Shown here: one piece after another, positions 1 to 9,589 of the stretch
How the letters are laid out: each line of letters opens with the position of its first letter
Numbering within the stretch: position 1 is the stretch's first letter
Translations under genes and position numbers: made by a program
Notes under the pieces: generated by a model
What the model was told of the DNA's origin: nothing
What the model saw: the letters and a program-made list of their open reading frames with translations, nothing else
Database searches by the model: none
From: Candidatus Thiodiazotropha sp. (ex Epidulcina cf. delphinae)
Lineage (GTDB): Bacteria > Pseudomonadota > Gammaproteobacteria > Chromatiales > Chromatiaceae
NCBI GenBank assembly: GCA_025656455.1
Contig: JAHXHS010000011.1
Location: forward strand, 1 to 64,000
Length of the DNA: 64,000 nucleotides
Reading direction: 5' to 3'

Positions 1-29
1 GCAATGGCTTCTAACTCTTTTTTGTTCAT
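1..29 (-). CDS. Start of an unidentified protein, cut by window edge
   Basis: The complementary strand reads ATG at 29-27 followed by an open frame coding MNKKELEAI to the edge of the window. A strong ribosome binding site, GGGAGATAAG, lies at 43-34, about 5 bases from the ATG. Only nine residues are visible, so no function can be given. The gene diverges from everything to its right. Confidence 0.5.
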
Positions 30-173
30 CTTGCTTATCTCCCATTGAAGAACTAATGATAAGCAGATACACAATCTAATTTACAGTCCCAATACGCTCG
101 TTAGGAAATTTGAGAGGTAACTAACTCAGGTATCCATTCCAAAGTTTTACCTGGATACCCAGTGAAAATAATA

Positions 174-220
174 AATAATAAGGACACCCAAGATTTCAAT
201 AATAAGGACACCCAAGATTT
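174..220. repeat. Tandem pair of 23-bp repeats
   Basis: The 23-base unit beginning AATAATAAGGACACCC and ending AAGATTT occurs at 174-196 and again at 198-220, separated by one base. The core GGACACCCA recurs at 343 and 6695 as part of a longer shared string, so the pair may be part of a dispersed family. Confidence 0.7.
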
Positions 221-950
221 TAAAAATCTGTCTTACATGGCTCAGACAATAATCGGCAAGTCATCACGAATGTATTGATGCGCTACGGTGAGCCGCCAAA
301 CACAATTTTCACGACGCGTTCAGCTTTGAAGCGGTCTTAGCCGGACACCCACCCAAAATCCTCCAAATTTGAAGAATTTGAATGGACGTCCGGGTAAGGA
401 TGTTGAACTACGATAATTATTACTTACCACGAGCTGACCGGTTTCTGGAATTGTTACAACGCATTTTCCATGCGCTTTAATTTGCGTACACTGGCGGACT
501 CATGCATCTCATCCTCATCCTGCGATTATTGTTAAACAGTGTTTTCAATCGGATGCCTAATTCAAATAACCAATCGAAATATGAGTGAATACCTGTGTGG
601 TATGCGTGTAGGTTGCGGCCCTGTCGCGCCATCGTAGACAAGGGCGTCCATAATTCACAATTATTCACAATGTCCATGGTGCTTAGCATGAGCTTGATTT
701 GGTGTGTGTGGGCATTCGGTTAGCGCTGATGCATAGGAAGCGTTTATAACAGCTATACTTGACTATCTATTACCTTTTTTTATATATATAATTCGTTTGT
801 TTGGTAATGTGTCCTTTTATCACCTTACTTTTCATAAGGAAATATATTTTGATGGAATAATTGATGTCATTTATCGGTTGTGCGCCAGGGAACAGTCAAC
901 CCACGCAGATGGAACGGTGCAGATGTCGGGGCGATCACTTCACTCCCCAA
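221..950. other. Intergenic stretch without a convincing gene
   Basis: No supported coding region was found. A 70-codon minus-strand frame at 477-689 has no clear ribosome binding site and matches no family I recognise. A 21-base string starting CCGGACACCCACCC (341-361) is repeated exactly at 6693-6713, directly beside the left border of the second cytochrome copy. Confidence 0.5.
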
Positions 951-1711
951 CTCCCCCTGAAACAGCCGCGAATAAACCCGTAGTGAGGATGGAATCTTGT
1001 GTTGAAAAACGCGCTTTCGTTAGGATTGACGAGCAAGGCGGTCGCAGCGATCTCGATGCTAATGCTTGCATCAGCCTTTCCCGCGGTTGCTGGTATTCGT
1101 GGCGGCCCACACGACTTCTCGCAGACGACTTGGTCTGATGGGGAAATCTGCAATGTTTGCCATACGCCACACAACGCAGACAGCAGCAGCCAAGTGCCTC
1201 TGTGGAATCACGAGGTATCAATCGCGACTTACAAGTTGTATAGCAGCCCGACCATGAATGTGGTCGCCGAACAGCCGCAACCCGGCGGTGTCTCGCGTAT
1301 GTGCCTTTCCTGCCATGATGGTACGATCGCGATTGATTCATTTGGTGGTAATAGTGGCAAAACAACCGTCACCGGTAAGCCGAATTTGGGGGCGGACCTC
1401 AGCAATGATCATCCCATCGGTATTGAATGGATACATCAGACCCAAACGGCAGGATCATTGAGCTGCCTTAGCTGCCATGTCCTCAATTACAACCCAGAGA
1501 CCATGGCGTATGAATTCGTCGGTTCAGTAGGTGGAGAACTCAGATTTTTCGACAAAAAGGTCGAGTGCCCCTCATGTCATGACGTTCACAACAGTCAGGT
1601 CATGGATGTGAAGCTGCTCAGAAAGTCTCTGGCGGGCTCGCAGCTTTGCCTGCATTGCCATCCCAAGTAGTATGTCTTTGCCTGCAGTGTAGTATTTAAT
1701 TAATCTTCAAT
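951..1711 (+). repeat. Cytochrome duplication, copy 1 (761 bp)
   Basis: This segment matches 6715-7475 at a constant offset of 5764 bases. By eye there are about six differences: two in the coding region, which change residue 10 Leu to Trp and a Leu-Ala-Gly to Leu-Val-Gly near the end, and four just after the stop codon. Similarity starts at the CTCCCCCTGAAACAGC string before the gene and stops at CTTCAAT after it. Confidence 0.92.
999..1670 (+). CDS. Periplasmic pentahaem c-type cytochrome, copy 1
   Basis: A 223-residue protein with an N-terminal signal peptide (hydrophobic about residues 13-30, Ala-x-Ala-Gly cleavage region near 32) and five CXXCH haem-binding motifs: CNVCH near residue 51, then CLSCH twice, CPSCH, and CLHCH at the C-terminus. 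The spacing fits the doubled-CXXCH cytochrome family that carries electrons in the periplasm or feeds larger multihaem complexes. The start is GTG at 999, preceded by GAGGA about 10 bases upstream. It stands alone between repeats and is followed by a long AT-rich gap, then a sensor kinase operon. A near-identical second copy lies at 6763-7434. The partner and redox substrate cannot be read from the sequence. Confidence 0.9.
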   Translation: MLKNALSLGLTSKAVAAISMLMLASAFPAVAGIRGGPHDFSQTTWSDGEICNVCHTPHNADSSSQVPLWNHEVSIATYKLYSSPTMNVVAEQPQPGGVSRMCLSCHDGTIAIDSFGGNSGKTTVTGKPNLGADLSNDHPIGIEWIHQTQTAGSLSCLSCHVLNYNPETMAYEFVGSVGGELRFFDKKVECPSCHDVHNSQVMDVKLLRKSLAGSQLCLHCHPK

Positions 1712-2284
1712 CTGATCGCCATCAATCGGACGCGCCAGCATGCAATCTGTTCACCCAGGGCGTGTCGCTTGGTGGGCGATAATGAGTCGCCGGCGATAAA
1801 ATGCTGAGAGAGCAGGGAGCCGCTGAAGCGTTGATGCCAGCGTTCAGCGGCATCCAAGAGACGCTAGCCCGCTGCCGCTTTCCGATCAACAAACAATTAA
1901 CCAAGCAATCCAGGTTATATGTTATTGATTTTTATGCATTATTCCACATTGGCGCCTGATTTCACTATATTGTTTAGAGGTAAGTACTATACTTAATTTG
2001 TTGATTTACATTGTAACTTCTACGAATAATCATCGACGAATGTCATGATTGTTTTTTTCTTACTTTTTAGCAGCATATAACGGTAAGAAAGGCTTTAGTT
2101 TTCTGGAAATTAAGGTTAGGTAGTTCTCTCTGCTTTCAGGAATGAAATAACTAAACGGATTATCTGCTTATAAACTGAAGCAGAACCATACGGGCGTGCA
2201 AATGGACAAATTTAAGTTTGTGAAGATGCTGGTGATGTTGAACGGCTTTACAAGTCCTTCGTATGGAAGGAGCCCTGAAAGGTC
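1712..2284. other. AT-rich intergenic region before the sensor kinase
   Basis: No family-level coding signal was found. A 52-codon plus-strand frame at 1801-1959 lacks a ribosome binding site. A 28-codon frame at 2202-2288 ends in a TGA that overlaps the ATG of the next small ORF. The AT-rich part at 1910-2100 probably holds the promoter for the kinase operon. Confidence 0.4.
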
Positions 2285-2425
2285 ATGACTCTTCGCTGCT
2301 GCGTATCTCTGTTGCTGCTTGCCATTATCGCGGTGGCCCTCAGTGCTGTCTTGAACCATACGCAAAATCAAGCCAAACCTAAATTGCGGAATTTTCGCAA
2401 TAAGCGCTTGCGGATTTCTGCCTAA
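2285..2425 (+). CDS. Possible 46-residue single-span membrane peptide
   Basis: An ATG at 2285 opens a 46-codon frame: Met-Thr-Leu-Arg-Cys-Cys, a hydrophobic stretch of about 18 residues (VSLLLLAIIAVALSAVL), then a strongly basic tail (KPKLRNFRNKRLRISA). That is the shape of a small inner-membrane protein with a cytoplasmic or periplasmic basic tail. GGAAGGAG lies 13 bases upstream and AAAGG only 2 bases upstream, so initiation is uncertain. It ends 30 bases before the hybrid kinase and could be cotranscribed with it. No homologue is recognised and the call rests on composition and position only. Confidence 0.4.
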   Translation: MTLRCCVSLLLLAIIAVALSAVLNHTQNQAKPKLRNFRNKRLRISA

Positions 2426-2455
2426 ACCGTTGTCACCAGGGAAAGGAGACTGTCA

Positions 2456-5400
2456 GTGTTTGTTAAGAATAGCGTTGAAAACATCGTACAGCGTCTTTTC
2501 GGGGTTTTGATATTGCTGATAATCGGCAGTTATATCATCCTTCATTTCGCAGGTAGAAATGCCGCCGGGCAACAAGCCTGGGTTCTGCATACTCATGAAG
2601 TCATTAGTGAGAGCCGGAGTTTTTTAAAGTATATGGTTGATGCGGAAACGGGGAAGCGCGGCTACCTGATCACCCACCAGCAAGCATACCTGGAACCCTA
2701 CTATTCCGGCCTCGATCAGGCCAAATCAGCTTTTGACAAGCTCACGGAGCTTACCCGCGACAACTTCTCGCAACAGGTTCACCTGAATACCGTCGAAAAA
2801 CTAATGCTCCAAAAGTTCGATGAGATGGCTCAAACCATTCGTCTGATAGAACGCAGCAAGGTTGAGGAAGCCTTAGCTGTCGTCAAAAGTAATCAAGGCA
2901 AAATGTATATGGATAGCATCCGCAGCAGCCTCAATGAATTCGAAACTGAAGAGCTGCGCCTTTTGGCCTTGCGAGAGGCTGAATCCAAACAGAAACATAA
3001 CTTCTTGAGGCTGTTATCTATTCTTGAAGCACTGCTACTTATTGGCATTGTTCTTGTCACTGCCTTCTTTATCCGGAAGAGACTGGTGGTGCCTATTCTC
3101 ATGTTGACAAGCGAGGTTAAGAGGATTGGAGAGGATATTAATGGCGATGCTGATATCGGTGATATCAATACCTTTGACGAAATGCACAGGCTGTCAATCG
3201 CTTTCGATAGCATGCAGCGGAAGATAAACAAACGCTCGGAAGAACTGGAAGAGGCCAAGCGCCAACTGGAAGACCAGAATATTGAACTTGCCGATGCACT
3301 TCAATTAGCCCATCAGGCCACCAATGCCAAGAGCGATTTCCTGGCCAGAATGAGTCACGAAATTCGTACGCCGATGAATGCCATTATCGGACTCAGCCAT
3401 CTTGTCTTGCGGACAGATATGACACCTAAACAGCGTGATTATCTGGTTAAAATCATGTCATCCGGGCAATCATTGCTACACATTATAAACGATATCCTTG
3501 ATTTTTCGAAAATCGAAGCCGGAAAACTGGAACTTAATTCAGAAGAATTTCTACTCGATGATGTGTTGAATAATGTTTCCAATTTAATTGGTATTAAAGC
3601 ATCCGGGAAAAAGTTGGAACTGGTATTTCAGGTTAAGTCGGATGTGCCACTTAAACTAATCGGTGACCAACTACGACTTGAAGAAGTTCTTTTGAATCTG
3701 GCCGGAAATGCTGTGAAATTCACTGAGGTTGGCGAAGTCGTTATTGCTGTTTTCACGATGGATGCGGATAGCATAAAAATCAAACTTGGATTTTCCATCC
3801 GCGATACGGGGCCGGGTATCCCAGAGGACCAATTGAACAGACTCTTCAAACCGTTCAGCCAAGCGAATGAAAACATGACCCGCGAGCATGGCGGCAGTGG
3901 ATTGGGGTTGGTGATCTGCAAACGTCTTATCGAAATGATGGGAGGGGATATCCATATCAAAAGTAGTATCGGGCACGGCAGCGAATTCTTTTTTACCGCT
4001 TTATTCGACCAGACCGGCGATACAACATTGCATCATAAAACCTTGCCTGCTCCTGGCTTGCGTGGCCTCAGGATATTGGTTATTGACGATAATGCTGCAG
4101 CAGGAGATGCACTAAAGCATATGCTGAACTCGCTTTCGTTTGTGGTTACGCTTGTAAATTCCGGTAAAGAGGGTATCAGAGCCGCACAGACAGCAATAGA
4201 AGATCCTTACGCACTTATTCTAATTGACCAATACATGCCGGATGGAATCGATGGCATCGAGACATTCCGACAATTACAGGAATTGCCCGGCTATGTGGAT
4301 ACACCGGTGGTTCTGATGGTCCCCCCCTATGGTGGTGAAGAAGAGTTTGAAGAAGCTGAAATGACAGGCATCAGCAAATTCGCCTATAAGCCATTGGGAC
4401 CGTCCGCACTATTTGACGCGGTAATGAATGCGTTGGGATACAAGGGTTCAGATAAACATATTGCTAAATACAAACATACCATCGACCCCGAACTAGTGCA
4501 TCAGATCAGCGGTGCCAGCGTGCTGCTTGTTGAAGACAATGAGATTAACCAGCAAGTCGCTGTTGAGTTGCTGGAGCAACTTAGCTGCATCGTTGAGGTG
4601 GCTGACAATGGCCTTGAAGCCATAGAGCAGGTACAGAAAGGCGACTTTGATATCGTGTTTATGGATATCCAGATGCCCAGGATGGATGGACTCGAAGCCA
4701 CCCGTCAGATCCGGAAGCTTGCCGTAAAACCTGACCAACGGCACCTGTCTGAGATTCCCATTATCGCTATGACAGCCCATGCACTTGTCGGGGATCATGG
4801 GAAAAGCATTGCTGCCGGTATGAATGACCATCTTACCAAGCCGCTAGATCCGGCAGAAATTTTAGACGCACTTTTGAGATGGGTTAAATCAAAAAAGAGG
4901 CCCCGAAAAACAATAGCGCCAGCGCAGGTTCAACCGACAGATACCCCGATTCAAGCCGCAATGCCCCCGCTTGCCGGCATCGACACCGAAACTGTACTTA
5001 AGAAAATGGAAGGCAACAGCACCCTTTATATCAGTCTGCTTAAAAAGTTTCAGCGCTCGAATGACAGGGCTGCGGAAGAGATACGGGATGCGCTCAGCCG
5101 GAATGATTTCAAACATGCCAGTGAACTGGCCCACGGTATCAAAGGTGTGGCTGCAAACCTGGGGATGAATGAGCTATTTCAAGTATCGGCCAGAATGGCC
5201 TCCATGGATGATGTAAAGGATTCCGCGGACTGGCCACGGTTACTGGAACGGTTCGACTTACAATTGGCCGTGGTTTTGCAGGCAATCGAACAGCTCGAAC
5301 AAAAAACAACCGGACCGGAAACCGATACATCGGATAAAGATACTGCAGCGATAGATGGCCAGGAACTACTAAAGCTACTGAAGAAGCTGGAATCATCACT

Positions 5401-5581
5401 GGAGACAGATCTGGTTGCAACTGCTGGGCACATGAAAGCACTCCGTTCCATGCTTGCTTATAGCAAATATGAGGAACTGTTTAGAGATCTGGACGAACAG
5501 ATAGACAATTACGATAGCGATGGCGCCAAAGAGACAATCGACGCTATCGGGACAAGCACGAAGCATGGAGGTGACTCGTGA
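2456..5581 (+). CDS. Hybrid sensor histidine kinase: CHASE3-HAMP-HisKA-HATPase-REC-REC-Hpt
   Basis: A 1041-residue membrane phosphorelay kinase. A first transmembrane segment lies near residues 12-30 and a CHASE3 extracellular domain follows (TGKRGYLIT near 63). A second membrane span sits near 183-205, then HAMP and a coiled coil. The HisKA H-box SHEIRTP places the phosphorylated His at about 301. The ATPase domain carries N, G1 and G2 boxes (DTGPGIP, GGSGLGL). The first receiver (from about 539) has LIDQYMPDG, a variant acceptor loop. The second (from about 689) is canonical with Asp near 737 in [13 protein letters not shown]-terminal Hpt domain has HGIKG with His near 893. The architecture resembles BarA/ArcB-type relays. 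The start is GTG at 2456 behind GGAAAGGAG. Its stop overlaps the next gene, so the HD-GYP regulator is the obvious phosphotransfer target. Confidence 0.93.
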   Translation: MFVKNSVENIVQRLFGVLILLIIGSYIILHFAGRNAAGQQAWVLHTHEVISESRSFLKYMVDAETGKRGYLITHQQAYLEPYYSGLDQAKSAFDKLTELTRDNFSQQVHLNTVEKLMLQKFDEMAQTIRLIERSKVEEALAVVKSNQGKMYMDSIRSSLNEFETEELRLLALREAESKQKHNFLRLLSILEALLLIGIVLVTAFFIRKRLVVPILMLTSEVKRIGEDINGDADIGDINTFDEMHRLSIAFDSMQRKINKRSEELEEAKRQLEDQNIELADALQLAHQATNAKSDFLARMSHEIRTPMNAIIGLSHLVLRTDMTPKQRDYLVKIMSSGQSLLHIINDILDFSKIEAGKLELNSEEFLLDDVLNNVSNLIGIKASGKKLELVFQVKSDVPLKLIGDQLRLEEVLLNLAGNAVKFTEVGEVVIAVFTMDADSIKIKLGFSIRDTGPGIPEDQLNRLFKPFSQANENMTREHGGSGLGLVICKRLIEMMGGDIHIKSSIGHGSEFFFTALFDQTGDTTLHHKTLPAPGLRGLRILVIDDNAAAGDALKHMLNSLSFVVTLVNSGKEGIRAAQTAIEDPYALILIDQYMPDGIDGIETFRQLQELPGYVDTPVVLMVPPYGGEEEFEEAEMTGISKFAYKPLGPSALFDAVMNALGYKGSDKHIAKYKHTIDPELVHQISGASVLLVEDNEINQQVAVELLEQLSCIVEVADNGLEAIEQVQKGDFDIVFMDIQMPRMDGLEATRQIRKLAVKPDQRHLSEIPIIAMTAHALVGDHGKSIAAGMNDHLTKPLDPAEILDALLRWVKSKKRPRKTIAPAQVQPTDTPIQAAMPPLAGIDTETVLKKMEGNSTLYISLLKKFQRSNDRAAEEIRDALSRNDFKHASELAHGIKGVAANLGMNELFQVSARMASMDDVKDSADWPRLLERFDLQLAVVLQAIEQLEQKTTGPETDTSDKDTAAIDGQELLKLLKKLESSLETDLVATAGHMKALRSMLAYSKYEELFRDLDEQIDNYDSDGAKETIDAIGTSTKHGGDS

Positions 5582-6669
5582 AAAAACAGAAAATTCTCAT
5601 TGTCGATGATATGCCGATAAATATCTCCCTGCTAGTGGAGGCACTGAAAGATGACTATGCAATCATTGCGACAACATTTGGCGATAAAGCGCTGCACTTG
5701 GCCAGCCTGGATCCTATACCAGATCTCATTCTTCTGGATATTAAAATGCCCAACATGGACGGTTATGAGGTCTTAAGAAAACTAAAAGAGAATGAAAAAA
5801 CCCGTAATATCTCGATCATGTTTATCACAGCACTGAGCGACGACCAGAATGAGGAGACAGGACTTGAGCTTGGCGCCGTTGATTATATTCGCAAGCCATT
5901 CAATGCCAATCTTGTTAAAACCAGGGTCCACAATCACTTAGAACTGAAACGTCACCGCGACCATCTCGAGGAGATGGTAAGCCAACGTACTGAAGAAATT
6001 GTCCATTTACAGGACGCTTTGATTGGAAGCATGGGTTCACTGGCTGAATACCGAGACCCTGAAACCGGCGGACACATAAAGCGTACACAGTACTATGTCA
6101 AATTACTTGCCGAAACCATGAAAGATCATCCCCCATTCAAAGAATTTTTCGACAAGCAAACCATCGATATATTGTTCAAGGTGGCCCCCTTGCACGATAT
6201 TGGTAAAGTCGGTGTACCAGATTACATACTATTAAAACCAGGAAAATTAACGTGTAACGAGTTTACCGAGATGAAAAAACACGTCCATTACGGCACTGAA
6301 GTGATCAAAGATATTGAATGTAACGTAGGCAAAGATTCCTTGACGAATATTGCTATGCAGCTTATTAATGGACACCATGAAAAATGGGATGGCAGCGGGT
6401 ACCCAAATGGACTACAGGGGAGCGAGATTCCTATTCCAGGCAGGCTCATGGCAGTAGCCGATGTCTATGATGCATTAATTAGCAAGCGCATCTACAAACC
6501 ACCCATACCCCACTCAAAAGCGGTGCAAATCATAAGGAAAGGCAGAAGCACACATTTTGATCCTGACATTACAGATGCTTTTCTTGCTCAGGAGGATAAT
6601 GTTAGGCAAGTGGCATTGAAATTTGCTGATTGCAACGAAGAGCGGCGGATGCTTTCGTGTGCATCTTGA
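5578..6669 (+). CDS. Response regulator with HD-GYP phosphodiesterase domain
   Basis: A 363-residue cytoplasmic protein. Residues 1-120 form a receiver with acidic pocket VDD, acceptor Asp near 54 ([11 protein letters not shown]) and the conserved Lys in RKPF. After a helical linker comes an HD-GYP domain with [35 protein letters not shown] and VADVYDAL, the signature of cyclic di-GMP phosphodiesterases. The GTG start at 5578 overlaps the kinase stop by four bases, implying translational coupling. Phosphorylation by the upstream hybrid kinase would be expected to control c-di-GMP breakdown. The last residues (SCAS) run up to the repeat that begins the second cytochrome copy, so the C-terminal tail may have been altered by that duplication. 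Confidence 0.93.
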   Translation: MKKQKILIVDDMPINISLLVEALKDDYAIIATTFGDKALHLASLDPIPDLILLDIKMPNMDGYEVLRKLKENEKTRNISIMFITALSDDQNEETGLELGAVDYIRKPFNANLVKTRVHNHLELKRHRDHLEEMVSQRTEEIVHLQDALIGSMGSLAEYRDPETGGHIKRTQYYVKLLAETMKDHPPFKEFFDKQTIDILFKVAPLHDIGKVGVPDYILLKPGKLTCNEFTEMKKHVHYGTEVIKDIECNVGKDSLTNIAMQLINGHHEKWDGSGYPNGLQGSEIPIPGRLMAVADVYDALISKRIYKPPIPHSKAVQIIRKGRSTHFDPDITDAFLAQEDNVRQVALKFADCNEERRMLSCAS

Positions 6670-6714
6670 AAACAGTCTGGTCAGGGGGTTACCCGGACAC
6701 CCACCCAAAATCCC

Positions 6715-7475
6715 CTCCCCCTGAAACAGCCGCGAATAAACCCGTAGTGAGGATGGAATCTTGTGTTGAAAAACGCGCTTTCGTTAGGATGGACGAGCAA
6801 GGCGGTCGCAGCGATCTCGATGCTAATGCTTGCATCAGCCTTTCCCGCGGTTGCTGGTATTCGTGGCGGCCCACACGACTTCTCGCAGACGACTTGGTCT
6901 GATGGGGAAATCTGCAATGTTTGCCATACGCCACACAACGCAGACAGCAGCAGCCAAGTGCCTCTGTGGAATCACGAGGTATCAATCGCGACTTACAAGT
7001 TGTATAGCAGCCCGACCATGAATGTGGTCGCCGAACAGCCGCAACCCGGCGGTGTCTCGCGTATGTGCCTTTCCTGCCATGATGGTACGATCGCGATTGA
7101 TTCATTTGGTGGTAATAGTGGCAAAACAACCGTCACCGGTAAGCCGAATTTGGGGGCGGACCTCAGCAATGATCATCCCATCGGTATTGAATGGATACAT
7201 CAGACCCAAACGGCAGGATCATTGAGCTGCCTTAGCTGCCATGTCCTCAATTACAACCCAGAGACCATGGCGTATGAATTCGTCGGTTCAGTAGGTGGAG
7301 AACTCAGATTTTTCGACAAAAAGGTCGAGTGCCCCTCATGTCATGACGTTCACAACAGTCAGGTCATGGATGTGAAGCTGCTCAGAAAGTCTCTGGTGGG
7401 CTCGCAGCTTTGCCTGCATTGCCATCCCAAGTAGTACGTCTTTGCCCGCAGTGTGGTATTTAATCAATCTTCAAT
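6715..7475 (+). repeat. Cytochrome duplication, copy 2 (761 bp)
   Basis: Second copy of the 951-1711 segment, same orientation, with about six substitutions. The left border is preceded directly by the 21-base CCGGACACCCACCC string also found at 341. Direct repeats this similar and 5.76 kb apart could recombine and delete or amplify the kinase/regulator pair between them. Confidence 0.92.
6763..7434 (+). CDS. Periplasmic pentahaem c-type cytochrome, copy 2
   Basis: A 223-residue protein identical to the one at 999-1670 except for Trp instead of Leu at residue 10 (within the signal peptide) and Val instead of Ala near residue 212. All five CXXCH motifs are kept, so both copies should be functional haem proteins. 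The same GTG start and upstream GAGGA are present. It follows the HD-GYP gene by about 90 bases and could be read from the kinase operon as well as from its own promoter region. The near-identity implies recent duplication or ongoing gene conversion. Confidence 0.9.
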   Translation: MLKNALSLGWTSKAVAAISMLMLASAFPAVAGIRGGPHDFSQTTWSDGEICNVCHTPHNADSSSQVPLWNHEVSIATYKLYSSPTMNVVAEQPQPGGVSRMCLSCHDGTIAIDSFGGNSGKTTVTGKPNLGADLSNDHPIGIEWIHQTQTAGSLSCLSCHVLNYNPETMAYEFVGSVGGELRFFDKKVECPSCHDVHNSQVMDVKLLRKSLVGSQLCLHCHPK

Positions 7476-7524
7476 GGGTTAGGCTATTGACTCAATCGTA
7501 GATCCACACCTAAACGACGATCCC

Positions 7525-8030
7525 GGCGCGATGCCAGCATGCCAGTGGAGAGATGAGTCGCATGACGGGGATCAGCAAACGGGGTGACCGAATCTTAAGG
7601 AAGCGGCTGATCCATGGCGCACTAGTGTGGTGTAACGTATAAACTGTACCAATCAGAGGCCCGTCAATGCCTCAAGACGCCCCGCAGGAAGTGCCCTTGG
7701 GGTGCCAGGCGCAGCGCGCAGGCAATGGCAGCGCCCTTGTTAAGCGCTGCAACGCAGGATTGAGGCATTGACGGGCCTCCCTTCGGGCGAGACGCTAAGC
7801 CGTCATCTGCGTTGTTGCGTTGCTTGGAAAGGGCGCGCCATTCCCGGCGCAACGCGCCTAGCACCCCAAGGGCACTTCCTTCGGGGCGCAGCTAACGGCT
7901 TAGCGTCTCGCTGATTGGTGCAGTTTATACGTTACACCACACTAGCGATCTTGAATGGGTGCGACGACAAGACGGATAAGCTGAGCATCTGGCTCAAGTC
8001 GCTGAGCAGCCGGACTCATCCGTGCATGGG
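7525..8030 (+). pseudogene. IS110-family transposase relic, split by a miniature element
   Basis: The frame at about 7555-7622 reads GISKRGDRILRKRLIHGAL, closely matching the conserved GISKRGDRYLR-LLIHGA motif of the IS110/IS116/IS902 transposase C-terminal domain. It breaks at 7623 where a 318-bp element is inserted, and resumes in the same frame at 7943 with AILNGCDDKTDKLSIWLK, the expected KTDKLSRWL-type continuation. The N-terminal DEDD catalytic domain and the rest of the C-terminus are missing or unrecognisable, so this is a decayed fragment. Borders are approximate. Confidence 0.75.
7625..7942. mobile_element. 318-bp TA-flanked miniature inverted-repeat element (GTGTGGTGTAACG tips)
   Basis: Tips read GTGTGGTGTAACGTATAAAC on the left and its reverse complement on the right, with complementarity reaching the internal CTGATTGGT/ACCAATCAG. 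TA flanks both ends (7623-7624, 7943-7944). Removing the element and one TA restores an open IS110-type reading frame, which fixes the borders and the TA target duplication. The interior is an imperfect long palindrome sharing a block with 8899-8966 (CCCCGCAGGAAGTGCCCTTG). It has no transposase gene and is therefore non-autonomous; a Tc1/mariner-IS630-type enzyme is the likely mover given the TA target. Confidence 0.85.
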
Positions 8031-8076
8031 GTCTTACCCAGACATATCATGGCGTAACATTCTGCCGAGCGATCCT

Positions 8077-8415
8077 TTAATGAGTGCCGTGTTTTTCGAC
8101 GATTTCGATGACCTCTGCAGGACAGATCTTTTGGTTGCCACATACTCTGTGATCGGCCACAAAATCGAGTGCGGTGGCGAGTCGTTTTTGAATCTCTTTC
8201 GGCGGAGTGACTGTGTGATCATCCGTATCTTTCCAATTCACCAGTTCAACTCGGTGGCGCTCTGCTGAGATGGCGCAATGCAGTCTTGCGGTGCCGGCGA
8301 TGCCATTGTCATCGGCACAGATCGGCACCTGTACGTCAAAGCCGCCGCGTCCGTTGTTCGAGACGCATTGACAATGCTCACACTTAACAATACAGCCGTC
8401 CTTTTTTATGTTCAT
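8077..8415 (-). CDS. Small Cys-rich protein of unknown function
   Basis: A 112-residue frame starting at 8415 with AGGTG about 5 bases upstream. The N-terminus has CxxC-type spacing (VKCEHCQC, residues 11-16) and further cysteines occur near 33, 47, 91 and 97 (CGNQKIC), suggesting a zinc- or metal-binding fold. The amino-acid mix is protein-like, with an Asp/Glu-rich C-terminus (AEVIEIVEKHG). I do not recognise the family. It lies between the transposase relic and a repeat cluster, opposite in strand to the kinase operon, and may be an accessory or decaying gene. Confidence 0.5.
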   Translation of the reverse strand: MNIKKDGCIVKCEHCQCVSNNGRGGFDVQVPICADDNGIAGTARLHCAISAERHRVELVNWKDTDDHTVTPPKEIQKRLATALDFVADHRVCGNQKICPAEVIEIVEKHGTH

Positions 8416-8487
8416 CTAGCACCTGTTTTTATTGGTTCAACGATCCAATGTCCCGTTGCCTGTTGGCCATCGAAAACCTTTACTGAC

Positions 8488-8520
8488 ACCTCTCTTTCCC
8501 CTATAAAGTGAGAGGTTTTT
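8488..8520 (+). terminator. Hairpin with T-run
   Basis: ACCTCTC at 8488-8494 pairs with GAGAGGT at 8510-8516 and is followed by TTTT, the form of an intrinsic terminator on the plus strand. No plus-strand gene is evident just upstream, so its role is unclear. Confidence 0.4.
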
Positions 8521-8612
8521 GGGATGGTGGCACATGTTGGCAAGCGGTTATTATGCTGCGTGCAACCTCTTGCATATTAATGCAGCAGGTATATTCACCG
8601 CAACTGATACTA

Positions 8613-8865
8613 ACCCGAACGTAGGTTAGGCGACATTCAGAGCCCCGGGGGTGCTTCGGATCGAGGCGCGACTCGCCGGGAATGGCAAGCCCTTGCCAAG
8701 AGTCGCAACGAAGAGCCGGAGCATCCCCAGGGCTCCCTTTGGGCTTGTCTGTGCGCGTCCACGGCCGTGTTGCTGTCACTTGGGGTAGGAGTGCTACAGC
8801 AAGTGACAGCGCCTTGCCGTGGACATGCACAGACAAGCTGAATGTTGCCCAACCTACGTTCGGGC
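8613..8865. mobile_element. 253-bp TA-flanked element (RCCCGAACGTAGGTT tips)
   Basis: The left tip ACCCGAACGTAGGTTAGG and the right tip CCAACCTACGTTCGGGC are inverted repeats extending to the internal CATTCAG/CTGAATG. TA precedes (8611-8612) and follows (8866-8867). The interior carries a nested stem in which GTCCACGG and CCGTGGAC, and GCTGTCACTTG and CAAGTGACAGC, pair. The right-hand TA is also the TA that begins the next element, so the two are packed head to tail. No coding capacity. Confidence 0.75.
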
Positions 8866-8867
8866 TA

Positions 8868-9202
8868 GTGTAGTGTCTCATAATTGTTTGACGTTATCAG
8901 AGGCCCGCCAATGCCTCAAGTCGCCCCGCAGGAAGTGCCCTTGGGGTGCAAGGCGCACCGCGCAGGCAGAAGTGGCACATGGATGTGCCGTTTACGGACC
9001 GAAGGATGGAATGGCATGCCCTTTTCAAGGACTGCAACGCCGCATTGGATGATGTGGGGCGCACCCTTTGGGCCAGCCAGGAAGCGGCCATCTGCGTTGT
9101 TGTGCTCCCTTGAATTAGTGACGGCTAGTCCTGCGCTCGCACGCCTAGCAGCTAGCCGCTTCCTGACTGGCTGCATCCTAAGTTATCATATTGAAAGAGT
9201 AC
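8868..9202. repeat. Chimeric repeat: one family's left tip, another's right tip
   Basis: It begins GTGTAGTGTCTCATAATTG, a GTGTRGTGT-family tip. It ends with CATCCTAAGTTATCA, then ATTGAAAGAGTAC before TA, a close match to the right arm of the hairpin at 33982-34054. The interior shares the CCCCGCAGGAAGTGCCCTTG block with 7625-7942. It also shares the TGGCACATGGATGTGCC / TTTACGGACC module with 31291-31328 and 32181-32220. The unmatched ends suggest recombination between element families. Confidence 0.55.
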
Positions 9203-9368
9203 TAGTATGTTGCTGTATGGGATGAGGTATTTAAAGGTTCTTGCCAGATCCTTACGCATCGCCTCATGACGCATGGGGGGATGGTGAACTTGGTAACCGT
9301 AGATTTCAAATATTAAATCTAAAAACAGTCGCTATCCCTGTGAGGATTGGGGTGGCAAGACTCTTCTC

Positions 9369-9450
9369 TCGTCATTCCGGCGAAGGCCGGAATCCATGAT
9401 TCAGGCCACAGCCGGTCCTTCTGGATCCCGGCCTTCGCCGGGATGACGAA
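9369..9450. repeat. REP-like palindromic repeat
   Basis: GTCATTCCGGCGAAGGCCGG on the left and CCGGCCTTCGCCGGGATGAC on the right form an inverted pair with an inner GGAATCC/GGATCC stem. This is the common gammaproteobacterial GTCATTCC-type extragenic palindrome. A related unit is at 32129-32247. Confidence 0.75.
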
Positions 9451-9500
9451 CGTGTGCCTGGCATGACGCAGAGGCCGCCGCTCCAGGCGAAGCCTGGGAC

Positions 9501-9589
9501 AGTAACTGAGACTCCAAATTGCTCAAGCGAGTAGCTGAGACACCCAGAGTACCCAGAGTAACTGAGACACCCATCCAAATTGCTCAAGC
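9501..9589. repeat. Degenerate direct repeats (AGTAACTGAGA...CCAAATTGCTCAAGC)
   Basis: A unit running from AGTAACTGAGA to CCAAATTGCTCAAGC appears at 9501-9528 and, with a four-base expansion, at 9558-9589. Short CCCAGAGTA repeats lie between. No gene is visible here. Confidence 0.6.

Noticed and set aside
174..220. Possible start of a CRISPR array
   Set aside because: Only two units with a 1-base spacer; no further repeats and no cas genes.
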